DNA of 64,000 nucleotides, from positions 36,789,266 to 36,853,265 of the forward strand of contig JAFMSR010000005.1 in assembly GCA_022818135.1 (NCBI GenBank). The letters are read 5' to 3'. The DNA is from Saxidomus purpurata. Taxonomy: Eukaryota > Mollusca > Bivalvia > Venerida > Veneridae. The notes beneath the pieces were generated by a model. That model was not told where the DNA came from, did not search any database, and worked only from the letters and a program-made list of their open reading frames with translations. Position numbers and translations under genes: made by a program. This document shows positions 24,801 to 35,931 of the stretch, in pieces. Position 1 is the stretch's first letter, and each line of letters starts with the position of its first letter.

Positions 24801-27800
24801 AAAATAAACAAGATTACCATATCTATCATATCTGCAGTGACCTGTCCTACAGAGCTTTTCTTCATATTATAATCTGAGCCAATATAGCGTTTACTGAGAC
24901 CACACAACATAGGTAGCAGACGTTCATCTTCTTCCAGATGAGGCAAACCTCTTGCTGTAATCTACAACATAAAGTTTTCCAAGAATTATTTCCATGCTCA
25001 TGTCGTTTTAAGGAAATGGCAGTGCCAATGACAATAAGCGCACTAGGAATACAGAGACTCAAACCACAAGTGCCAATGACAATAAGTGCACAAGGTCCAT
25101 AGGAACCCAAACAGTAATACTTGTGTGTAAATAATAATGAATTTCTTTTTCTAAACACAATATAAACTTAGTGAGAGAAAAATGCAAAGTAATCAAAACA
25201 AATGTAATAGAGAAGGAATACTATAGATTTATAAACTTCTAGCTGCATTAGAACTTAATGCCACCCCCAAAAGCCTAATAGGATAAAATACAAGTTAACA
25301 ACATACCCATTACAATTGAAAATTAAATTGGAGGTTTTTATAGGAGGGTCTACTACGGGAATTAAAAAACTTTGGGAATACAAATGATATCAGTAACTAT
25401 CCCAACCCCAACCCCCCCCTACCACCCAAAAACTGGCCTGTCCTATCAGTAGGTAACAAGGAAATAGCCAAAATGGTAGCGGATATAGGCTACTCAAGGG
25501 GTTCAAATCGGGTATCTAAACTCAGAAACTTTTAAACAATTGCAAAATTTAAAACAACAATTGGGGACAACAATTAAATCTCAACATGAAAGCCCAACTA
25601 ATGGAATTTTGTATTTACTGACAGGCCGATTTTGATAACAAGAGATTCCAAAGATTTTATGTTTGGAAGACATGAGCTTCAAGGGCTTGAAAGCAAAATA
25701 CGCTATATCCCTAAAATATCAAACATAAGTATGGGAGTCCTAGAGGTACCAAAAGGTGACCAATGACCAATTTCTGGAAACATATGGGTTCACTTGTTCG
25801 CGATTTCATGGATTGGTGAATTTACCCGGAGATAAAAAATCACAAATTTCTTGCCTCGTAAGTTAAATACAGTTTTTAAACTTACAGCAAGGGCCTGTGA
25901 AAGATGTGACCTATAGACTCCCATTAACAATGAAATCATATCATTGTAAGCTACAAAAGCATGTCCCTTGTGTAGATAAACCTTTCTTTTCTGTACCAAA
26001 TCCAGAACCTCTGTGAAGTGCACCTGTAGAATATACATGCAGACACATTCAATAAATAATATATGTTTCAAATATCAATTGTTATATTACAGAGAAAAAC
26101 TAAATGGCCTTAGATATGGAAGCTGTGACAAGTACATATTTAGTTACAAGTGTATCAAGCTAAAATTCTTTAATTTCTGCTTCCCAAAATATCCTGCCGA
26201 AGTGCACTAATTTTCAATGCAACTGCTGTTATGCTACTATTGAATGTTACCTTCTGAAGTATATGAATTTACTATTCAGACAGCTTCTTGTCTAGACTTT
26301 TGTTTGCCATTAAGTTTTATTTCTGCATGGATTCACAACATGAAAAGTCTGACCGTTAACCAATCATGATCAAGCTATTGCAGATAACAGTGGTTTGAAA
26401 GTCACAGCTTAACACCGCCAGAATACAAAACAATGCATCGGTTTTGTAAATAACAAAGTTCTACCTTGAAGTACTTATTGATTTCCACAGCGCTTGCTGC
26501 TTTATTTGACACTGTTGCTAAATGCTCCAGATATTTACTTTTCTCTTCTGCTGAAATCTGTAAAAGAATGATATTCAAATCAATTTTTTATCAAAGTCAT
26601 GATAGATCCATGATATAAACATATTAACTGATATTACTTTCACATTTTGCACAGATGCATTTTATTTTTTAAAGTATTAAAAGTTTCTCTTCTGACGAAA
26701 TTTCAGTTCTCATTTTTTACAAACAATTGTTAATTCTCAATAATGCTAAAAGTTATCAGCTTAAAACAATGAAGTTGTGTGTTGTAGGAGTTTAACACCC
26801 ATTTCAACAATATTTTTGGTCATGGTAACAGGCAGGCAGTTTACCTAACCATTGTTCCTGTGAAAAACCAGTACTAGACTCCCAACTTTCTCACATAAAG
26901 TGACACAATTGGTAGCAGGGCTTGAACCCATGATCCTCAATCTATGAGAGGTCACAATGATTTCAAGTCAGCGACTCTAACCACTCAACCACGGAGGCGA
27001 ACTTCAAACAGTGTCTCCTTTGCTTAACACTAGTAAGAACTCCAAGTACCTGTAAACATTACTACATAAGCCTTATTTAAATATTAATAAGATCAAGGGC
27101 ATTCAATCCAAAGAGTGTTTAAAGCCTTGGTAACGTATATCACAGCTTTTTTGTAAATGTAGATTTTTAATTAAATCAAACTTACTGATTCATAATTTAA
27201 ATTGTTCTCTTGCAGAAATTGTGTCTTTTGTGTATCTGAAGTAAGTTGGAATCTGAATCGGAACAAGTCTAATTCCTGCTGTAAAAACCAGCGTCGCAGT
27301 TCCTCCCTGCAAACACAGAATTAATATTGTAATTCATAAAATTGTTATACAACAAGTACTCAAAGCACATGAAACATATAGATGGTCTAATAAACAGTGT
27401 AACTGTTACATTGGCACTATTTGCCGCTTTGACAAATTGTGAATCAAAAAAACTTAAACCAAATTTTCTAAGTTAAACATAATAACTTGCTTTAAATTCA
27501 ATCAAAAATTACATAACTTGAATATTTGATAGCCGTGGAGGCTTCACTGAAGTTTCATATCCATCCAATCACATGTTACTGAGATACCGTATATCGTTTT
27601 TTTTCCGCATACATCAAATTTCGCGATTTTGGTCTGGTTAATTTTAGCGATTACAATTTTCGTGATTTTAAAAAAGTTGGGTTTGATTTTCGCATTTTTT
27701 AACTAAGGGGAAAATTTACCATGACATCGTTTTATTAACAAAGGGAAATTACTTTGTGACAGTGCTATAAACTGGTATCTGGAACTGCTCTGGTTGTTTT

Positions 27801-30800
27801 ATTTGTTTGCTAAAGATAAACAATAAATAGTAATACATCATTTATGTTCATTGAATGAATGGTATTTATGGCGCATGGATAATGACATTCGCACTTTCGC
27901 ATAGATAGTTTTAACAGGTTTCAACTGTTTAAGTGCTCATTTATATTTAAAGTTTAGTATTCAACACATGTCCTGATATTGCATTCAGGTAAGTAAGGTA
28001 AATAACTGACACCTTATTTAATATGATAATTTTACAGTTCATGTTAGATAATGTGCTAATCGTGATACATGTATAACATGCATGCGGAACTTACAACTTA
28101 GTGAAATGTTGTACTAAATTTTCACCGATTCTAAAGTTCACAATTTTCACTGCTCACAAATATAGCAAAAATTAGACACACGCGAAAAAAAATCGATATA
28201 CGGTATAAGGCTGATTGCAGCTGAATGCAAAACTTAAACCAAACTTTCTAGCTTATTAGTAGACAGTCACAGACCAGACAGTCTGCCCAGTGACACATTT
28301 ACCATGTTCATTTGATATTGTCAAATTCAAAGAATGAGCAGCAATCTTACTATGTTTGAATTCCTGCACTTGCACAGTTGATACAACAATTTTCTTACTT
28401 TGCTAAAACTACATTCAACAAACAGAATTTAAACACATACGATCTGCAGTAAGCCAGTCTAAGAATAAAATGTGAAATGTGATCCAGACGCTTTAAGTTA
28501 TCATCATCATCGTCGTCTTTCTCTCCCTGAAATATAGGTAGAATAGTTATAATCTCTGACACAAATTTAAATATATTTAGACTGAACTTCAATACCAGAG
28601 CTATGATTCAGTGATAACCAAACATGCGTAACTGAGAAAATGCTGAGTTTATTCCAATAAATTCGGCAAGTGCAGAACTAAGTTGTGACAACGATAACTA
28701 GAGCTATCCTAAGTATTCAGTAAATTCGTTTAAAAAACGACTTTCAATTAAAAACTTCAATATTTACGTGTTGTTTTCATGACAATAATTAATTTTCAAT
28801 TACGGCCGATAAAGTGTCAGTTTACAATACCCGGTTGCTCTGGTGATGACACTTTCTATAGTCAATCTTTAGCGATAAACAAAAGAGTTAAAAATAGGTG
28901 GGAATTGTTGAACAAACATTTAGATTAAGGAACATTATCATTCAAGTGTTTAAAGCCTTGTTTACGCCGATACATATGGAGGGGCGCTTACTTTAGCCAT
29001 TGCAATTATGAAGTGTCTTTTTAAAAATAAAATAAATGTCCTTACAGAGTTAGCTCCCGTAATAACAACGTATATGAAATTTCTTTTATCCTAATTTTAT
29101 GACATGAATGATTAAATCTTAAAGCCATTAATTGTCTTACTTAAAAGATAAAAAAGTAAGTTCTCGGGATAGAATATTCGCCTGGCTAGTGACTGTAGGC
29201 TATGAATTTTATAATCGCGAACATATTTGACAAATTGATCAACAACGTACGTATTAGATTTAGTACATACAATGTAAAACGACCGAATATCCGGATATTC
29301 GTTCGGAAGGCTGACCGAATATCCGAATACCAATTTGGGTATTCGTTGACATCCCTAGTGATAACCAAACATGCAGTAACTGAGAAAATGCTGAGTTTAT
29401 TCCAATCAAATTTGAAGACAAAGCGGAGAACTAAGATGTTAAAACAAAAATAAGTTGCAAGAAATTTTGAACCTGCAAAAATACCCTTTCCTTGATGAAC
29501 AGTTGGTATAGTGTGTTCTACATTTGTAACTTACCTTTGAAAGCTTGCTAAATCTGGTATTCCGAAGCTGATCTCGCATAAAGTTTTCATAGTGGTCTGA
29601 AGTTTTCACAAACTTTTCACCTGCTGTCTCTACTGCCTTCAGAACTGTTACAAAGAAATGTTGAACATTTCATGTTTTATATAATTCCTTTCAACAAGTA
29701 AAAGATTGGCACCAAAACATAAATATTCAGATTAATATTTCAACAATAATTACATCAGTTAGAGTGCATTTTATAACAGTTATAAGTATATACTGCCACT
29801 ATTTTATCTATCCATAAATTATTCTTTCTTTTTAGTAAAGTGGCTAAATTGTTCTTTGTCTTTGTAAGAATTTTTTTGTCTATAACATATTTGACTACGC
29901 AAACCATTTTCCAAATTCAAACTCTATCAAAACGTCAAACTTCACGATGTATGTCACAATACATGGCTACAACCGGCTACAATGGCGATTTCATTCCCGT
30001 TCCAGAAGAAGGAAGACCTATGTGACAGTGACGTCTGCTGTGCGATAGGCAATCAACGCTGCAACTACTAGATCTACAACATCGTCGACGACCACTTTTC
30101 CGGTCACACATTCTGACAATGTAATGTCAGGCTTGCGGTGGTTGCTGGCTTATTTGGCTTCTAAGGGGTTTTTATATTTTCAAAATTACAGAGTAGGAAA
30201 ATAGGTCAAACTTTCATGCATACTTTTAACTTGTTTAAATAAGTTAAACCATCTTTCGGACAGCATTTTATTCTCTCATTCAGGATGATTAAAATTTTTT
30301 TTTATCATCACAAAAAGCTAAGCAAAGTAAAAATAGGACAACACTTTATTAATTAAAGGGGATTTTTACTTTACAAAACAAACACATATACCATCTAGTA
30401 TCAAAATTCTCTAAAAACTGTTAGGCTACCACGATCCAGACATACAAACTAGGTCAATCACACTTAGATCTCATTGGTCGCCGTGATTGGCCTACTCTTT
30501 GGCAACCAATCAAAATCAACCTTTGGCTATACTGGCTGGAAATTGCAGTCAGGTAAATCTCTCCTATTTTGGAAACAGAAAACACTTTTGATAGGTATAG
30601 GCATGATGGGAGACATGCCGAGGTCTCATCCACAAATACAAGCTAACATATTTGCTCTTATGGACGGACCTTTATAAAATTTGCTTCAAATCAAAATTGC
30701 AGTTTGCCGAAAACACTAGAATTCAACAATGGAAATTATGACAGAAGTGAATAAACACTTGTTAATGTTTTCTGGACATGTCCTGGTTGGGTGTAAGCGT

Positions 30801-33800
30801 TTTCGGCTAACTGTAGTTTCGGCTAACTTAATTTATATAGTAAACATGAAGTCTTTTCGGCTAACTCAATTATAGTAACACAATAGATCAAAAGAGGGGC
30901 AATCAGTTGGTATTATCAGAGGTGTTAATTAGGTGCAAACATCGTAAGCATGTGTGAAGTTTTATTTGATCGAAATGATATATTTCAGATTTAAAGATGC
31001 ATGTAATTGAAATACAATAGTTTATTAAATTTAAATAGAGATATTGAAAGTCGAACAGAAAATACCGGCATTGAAGATTGCACCTGCGACATACAAGATC
31101 GCAGCTTCGACCTACCGCAACAAATCTTAGACCGATCCCTTCCTGACAGACCACTTGATGATGAAATTCTGCCAGAATCTCCTGTTACTTATGAAATTTA
31201 TAAGTTTATTTATGCGGTCACACGATTAACCGAAATACCGGAATACTACCGAAATACCGGAATACCCGAGAAAAAAAAATCTTACAATCTATGTATTTAC
31301 GTTTATTACTTTTTCATGACATGTATTTGGAAGAAATTTTGTAAATCATTAAACTATCATGCAGGTTGTAGTTTGTGTATTTCCCCGAGAATATTGAGGT
31401 TGTATATTGAAGCGATCCGCTATTTTTAAAGCAAGACTCGACGTGCCGAACATCAAAGGAGCGGCGCAGAAATCACGAAGACTAATATTTTTATCAAACG
31501 ATAGCGGAAAAATTCAAATACTCACTGAATTAAATACAAATCTTGCATAAAACTGTCTGACCAGTATTACCCGACGATTCTGAAATATTGATCAATCGCT
31601 ATTTTTTCTTACTTGAATCGCCGACGGAGAATTGCAAACATTCACACTTTGCGGGAATCGAGACATATCGTCAATTGTTACCACAAATTCTTACCATTGA
31701 CGTGTTCTTTCTTTAATATGGACATGCACATCATAGTTTGTGTGCAAAACTTTTTCACAGCCAATATGGTATGTTCGACGTGAACGCTGCTTTATACGGT
31801 CAGTAACATGAATCACGCAAATTCTGGAAGTGTGCTCTTAAAACTTGCGACATTTTCGATACGAAATTAGATAGATCGTCAAATTATTAGAAAGACTTTA
31901 CTAACATACCACCCATAAACATTTTGTTTTTATTATTAATACTTCGCTCTCACACGTGGCTCGCTCCCCATTGAAAGTAACTAAGAAATTTATATACGTA
32001 TTTTCATTTTGTGCCCAATGCTGCAACATTGCCCGTTTTCGAATATATTTTCCTATGACGATGAAATTATCATGTTTTCTAACAATTCCGTAGCTGAAAA
32101 ACATCAATTCATGCTGTATTCTTGTGGTTAAGTACGTCAGAAAAGTAAGCGTCTATGAAACAGAACACATAGGTCTACATAAGAGAACATGTTGCAGATC
32201 TCTAAAGTTCACTTGACGAGTGCCACATTAATTAAATAGGTCCAACGGACGAAATTATTATCAAGAATCTCAATTTCTCATTAATTAAGTTTCTCATACA
32301 GTATACATGTCGAAGCTTTAATATTTTCCAAATGTTATACCACCGATCGAATATGTACGGAAGCCCAATAGTGCCACTCTGTTTGTTTTTTTAATTGATT
32401 TTTTCAACATAACTAAGTTGAAAATTCAAGATAGTAAGTTGAATATTCAAGATACTAAGTTGAAAATTCAACTAACTAAGTTGAATATTCAACTTACTAA
32501 GTTGAATATTCAAGATACTAAGTTGAAAATTCAACTTACTAAGTTGAAAATTCAACTTACTAAGTTGAATATTCAAGATACTAAGTTGAATATTCAAGAT
32601 ACTAAGTTGAATATTCAAGAAACTAAGTTGAAAATTCAACTTACTAAGTTGAATATTGAAGATACTAAGTTGAAAATTCAACTTACTAAGTTGAATATTG
32701 AAGATACTAAGTTGAAAATTCAACTTACTAAGTTGAAAATTCAACTTACTAAGTTGAAAATTCAAGATATTAACTTGAATATTCAAGATACTAAGTTGAA
32801 AATTCAACTTACTAATCAACTTACTAAGTTGAATATTCAAGATAATAAGTTGAATATTCAAGATACTAAGTTGAAAATTCAACTTACTAAGTTGAATATT
32901 CAAGATACTAAGTTGAATATTCAACTTACTAAGTTGAATATTCAACTTACTAAGTTGAATATTCAAGATACTAAGTTGAATATTCAAGATACTAAGTTGA
33001 AAATTCAACTTACTAAGTCAAAAATTCAACTTACTAAGTTGAAAAATCAAGACACTAAGTTGAAAAATCAAGACACTAAGCTGAAAATTCAACTTAGTAA
33101 GTTGAATATTCAAGATATTAAGTTGAATATTCAACTTACTATGTTGAATATTCAAGATACTAAGTTGAAAATTCAACTTACTAAGTTGAATATTCAAGAT
33201 ATTAAGTTGAATATTCAAGATATTAAGTTGAAAATTCAAGTTACTGATTTTAGTACTTAGTATCTTGAATTTTCAACTTAGTAAGTTGAATTTTCAACTT
33301 AGTATCTTGAATATTCAACTTAGTATCTTGAATTTTCAACTTAGTAAGTTGAATTTTCAACTTAGTATCTTGAATATTCAACTTAGTAAGTTGAATATTC
33401 AACTTAGTATCTTGAATATTCAACTTAGTAAGTTGAACATTCAACTTAGTATCTTGAATTTTCAACTTAGTAAGTTGAATATTCAACTTAGTAAGTTGAA
33501 CATTCAACTTAGTATCTTGAATTTTCAACTTAGTAAGTTGAATTTTCAACTTAGTATCTTGAATATTCAACTTAGTATCTTGAATTTTCAACTTAGTAAG
33601 TTGAATTTTCAACTTAGTATCTTGAATATTCAACTTAGTATCTTGAATTTTCAACTTAGTAAGTTGAATATTCAACTTAGTATCTTGAATTTTCAACTTA
33701 GTAAGTTGAATTTTCAACTTAGTAAGTTGAATTTTCAACTTAGTAAGTTGAATTTTCAACTTAGTAAGTTGAATTTTCAACTTAGTAAGTTGAATTTTCA

Positions 33801-35596
33801 ACTTAGTATCTTGAATATTCAACTTAGTATCTTGAATATTCAACTTAGTAAGTTGAATTTTCAACTTAGTATCTTGAATATTCAACTTAGTATCTTGAAT
33901 ATTCAACTTAGTATCTTGAATATTCAACTTAGTATCTTGAATTTTCAACTTAGTAAGTTGAATTTTCAACTTAGTATCTTGAATATTCAACTTAGTATCT
34001 TGAATTTTCAACTTAGTAAGTTGAATTTTCAACTTAGTATCTTGAATATTCAACTTAGTATCTTTAATATTCAACTTAATAAGTTGAATATTCAACTTAG
34101 TATCTTGAATATTCAACTTAGTAAGTTGAATTTTCAACTTAGTATCTTGAATATTCAACTTAGTATCTTGAATTTCCAACTTAGTAAGTTGAATTTTCAA
34201 CTTAGTAAGTTGAATTTTCAACTTAGTATCTTGAATATTCAACTTAGTATCTTGAATTTTCAAAACAATTATGTTGAAAAAATCCATTAAAAAAAAACAA
34301 AGTGGCACTATTGGGCTTCCGTAAATATGCCAGATAGCTTCTGTCGAAAGTTTATCAAAATGAATTTTCGAATATTGACTACGCAAGGGCAGAATTCTTT
34401 TTTTCAATGTCTTGCCTCTTTATGTTATAAACATTGTCGCAATGACTATGGCATATACATATGACACTGTTGTGTCGGAACATTTGATTGTCGGCATCTT
34501 TCGAGTTCCCGCACAAATACGAGAAAGCCACGTGCTTTCAAGATACGCCGCAGTGCATGTCTAATAGCAAGCATGTTAAAAAATGATAAATATTAAATGA
34601 TTTACTGTTCTCATTCTTTTCAACTTATGAGGAAAAAAAACTTGCAAACCAGTTTAGTGTTTGAAGATCAGTACATACAATACATGTATTTAAAACTCTC
34701 ATGTACGATTACACCTGACTTTCAACAGAATCCACGAACATTATGCTGGTTTGTACTCACTAATGGTAGAATCAGCCCTTAATTTCATTTCAAAAATATA
34801 AACTTTTGTATAGATCTACATATTTTAATGATCAAGCGATAAAAAGTTATACAGAATGACGTCACTAAGTTAGAAAGTGAAAGTACAAACGTGCGATTTA
34901 ATTACGACATGAACGTGAAAAGTATTCCGGTATTTCGGTTAATCGTGTGACCCTATTTATGTCTTTTGCAAGTCTTTGATTAATAAATAATTTGTTTCAG
35001 GAATAAAAAATATAAATGTACTATGTGTGAAATAAATTTGCTTGATACGTTTCATATTAGTTATTAAATATATAATAAAATATTGCAACATGTTAAACAC
35101 TTATCTTATATGAACAAACATTTTAATTGACATACCATTCGCACCTAATTGACAACTCTGATAACACCTTTGATAGCACTTCTATTGTGTTACTATAATT
35201 GAGTTAGCCGAAAAGACTTCATGTTTACTATATAAATTAAGTTAGCCGAAACTACAGTTAGCCGAAAACACTAGAATTCGTCCTGGTTTTGGGCCGTCTC
35301 CACTGATTTCCCATTAGTCTAATTCATTCAAAGTTGAAGCCAGCGAGAAGTTTTGAATGGGCATATTTTTTCGAGGTTTGGTAACCATAAAATTCTGATA
35401 AAAAAAATGGTCAACGAGCCGAATGCAAAAACAAATCACCTTTTAACCTCTCGACAGCAAATTCTTCAAATTCATAAAGGGATATTGTATCAATTGGGGG
35501 AGTCTTATATAACTGTAGTCTGTGTGTACATGATCCGTCATTTATTTCGGCTTTTATTCGCTTATTTCTATTGTTTTTATGTTTCCCAAACTCCAT
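18857..35596 (-). CDS. PRIM2: DNA primase large subunit PRIM2, 12 exons, 528 aa
   Basis: Exons (minus order): 35596-35440, 29644-29535, 28526-28441, 27306-27186, 26557-26465, 26023-25886, 24961-24818, 23316-23134, 22696-22570, 22310-22228, 20643-20487, 19044-18857. All junctions are GT-AG and the phases sum to exactly 529 codons including TAA. The protein is the regulatory partner of PRIM1 in the polymerase alpha-primase complex, which makes RNA primers in the nucleus. Landmarks are the N-terminus [23 protein letters not shown], the core [20 protein letters not shown], and [20 protein letters not shown]. The four 4Fe-4S cysteines known in this family are present at residues 292, 371, 388 and 428. 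The Ser/Gln-rich and acidic C-terminal tail (last about 60 residues) is typically variable. Intron 1 is 5.8 kb and carries the large inverted-repeat element. Length is close to human PRIM2 (about 509). Confidence 0.97.
20885..21990 (+). repeat. Diverged tandem array in PRIM2 intron 10
   Basis: Repeating units of roughly 110-130 bp share GACCTAGAATTCATCAAAAC, TTTTCATGATGATTGGGTAC and AAAATATG-GGCTCTA, often with GACCTAGTGAC. About eight degenerate copies are seen. The array lies between exons 10 and 11 and is non-coding. Confidence 0.6.
26784..27000 (-). mobile_element. tRNA-derived SINE, second family (minus)
   Basis: The minus-strand reading starts CCGTGGTTGAGTGGTTAGAG and has a B-box-like GGGTTCAAGCCC, a conserved body (AGAAAGTTGGGAGT...ACTGGTTTTTC...GAACAATGGTTAGG) and the end GGGTGTTAAACTCCTAC. 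It matches the copy at 49486 along its length. It lies in PRIM2 intron 4, between exons 5 and 4. Confidence 0.8.
27585..28206. mobile_element. MITE-like element with TACCGTATATCG terminal inverted repeats
   Basis: Left end TACCGTATATCG followed by a T run and CCGC; right end GCG, an A run and TCGATATACGGTA, with TA at both edges. It is about 620 bp, AT-rich and has no coding frame. It lies in PRIM2 intron 3. TA-flanked inverted ends suggest a non-autonomous Tc1/mariner-type element; the superfamily is inferred. Confidence 0.65.
28610..29437. repeat. About 80-bp direct repeats flanking about 670 bp
   Basis: GTGATAACCAAACATGC begins both copies (28612 and 29357), and both continue through ACTGAGAAAATGCTGAG to AGAACTAAG with few differences. 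The enclosed segment ends (minus strand) CTAGGGATGTCAACGAATAC, a sequence type seen at hAT-like element ends, and contains repeated CCGAATATCCG. Either a local duplication or an insertion with duplicated flank. It lies in PRIM2 intron 2. Confidence 0.5.
30799..35269. mobile_element. 4.47-kb element with 88-bp perfect terminal inverted repeats
   Basis: 30799-30886 and 35182-35269 are exact inverted copies. Each holds three TCGGCTAACT motifs, like clustered protein-binding sites at transposon ends. The inverted relation continues inward with divergence (ATTATCAGAGGTGTTAATTAGGTGC near 30913 against 35140-35165). It also includes a perfect 31-bp pair at 31216-31246 and 34922-34952 (GGTCACACGATTAACCGAAA...) and the satellite palindrome at 32356-34323. 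No transposase is recognised; the longest non-satellite frame (about 31035-31429) is hydrophilic and matches nothing I know. No clear target duplication is seen. A 19-bp copy of the right edge (GCCGAAAACACTAGAATTC, 35261-35279) stands in direct orientation at 30706-30724. Confidence 0.75.
32356..34323. repeat. 2-kb palindrome built from inverted 21-bp satellite arrays
   Basis: The left arm (32415-33245) repeats AAGTTGAAWATTCAA followed by GATACT or CTTACT. The right arm (33260-34265) is the same unit inverted, with the turn at about 33250. Arms are bordered by a matching inverted sequence (TACGGAAGCCCAATAGTGCC at 32356; its complement ends at 34323). Each arm has roughly 40-48 units. The unit contains its own palindrome (TTGAAWWTTCAA). 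Because 21 is a multiple of 3 and stop-free, long frames stay open on both strands (about 280, 341 and 385 codons) encoding heptads such as [15 protein letters not shown] regard these as by-products, not proven genes. Confidence 0.9.
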
Positions 35597-35931
35597 TTTT
35601 TCGCGCTTTGTTTTTCATTTACTTGAACCCTAATAATCGCCCATAATAATACACACTGCTCTCATTATGACTGGAACCAAAACGGTGTCACTGAAAAGCT
35701 TGTAGAGCTATACGTTTCAATTGCGCCGGCGTACGCCAACCGTTAGGCGAAAAATTAATGCGGTACATTATCGACTCCATATACCGGCGTACGCCAGATA
35801 TATAGTAATACCGGCGTGATTAAAACGTATAGTCCCTACATAATTTTATTTTATGCGCCTAATCACCCAGATAAAAAACTTGTCAGATGACTGAAATTTA
35901 CCATTTTCTGTAAACAGCAACTCTATCAGAC
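35597..35931. promoter_or_regulatory. Bidirectional PRIM2-LMBRD1 promoter
   Basis: Only 335 bp separate the two start codons. TTTTTTCGCGC at 35597-35607 lies right beside the PRIM2 ATG and matches the E2F consensus TTTSSCGC; E2F control of replication genes including primase is known in animals. A perfect 10-bp palindrome GGCGTACGCC occurs twice (35728-35737 and 35786-35795, 58 bp apart), each as CCGGCGTACGCC, with a third partial CCGGCGTGA at 35811. The region is locally CpG-rich compared with its surroundings. Transcription start sites are not visible. Confidence 0.7.

Noticed and set aside
29840..30025. Short plus-strand frame ending [20 protein letters not shown]
   Set aside because: The ATG at about 29963 begins a coding-looking start, but it stops after 20 codons with no convincing donor and no downstream exon that I could link to it. 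It lies antisense in PRIM2 intron 1.
31035..31429. Hydrophilic frame inside the inverted-repeat element as a transposase
   Set aside because: No DDE or other catalytic pattern or zinc-binding motif, and too short; it also overlaps an inverted-repeat segment at 31216-31246.
33250..34407. 385-codon minus frame and the 280- and 341-codon plus frames in the 32.4-34.3 kb satellite
   Set aside because: They arise because a 21-bp stop-free unit keeps a frame open on both strands; opposite arms give the same peptide on opposite strands. No independent evidence of translation. Kept as a finding, not as genes.
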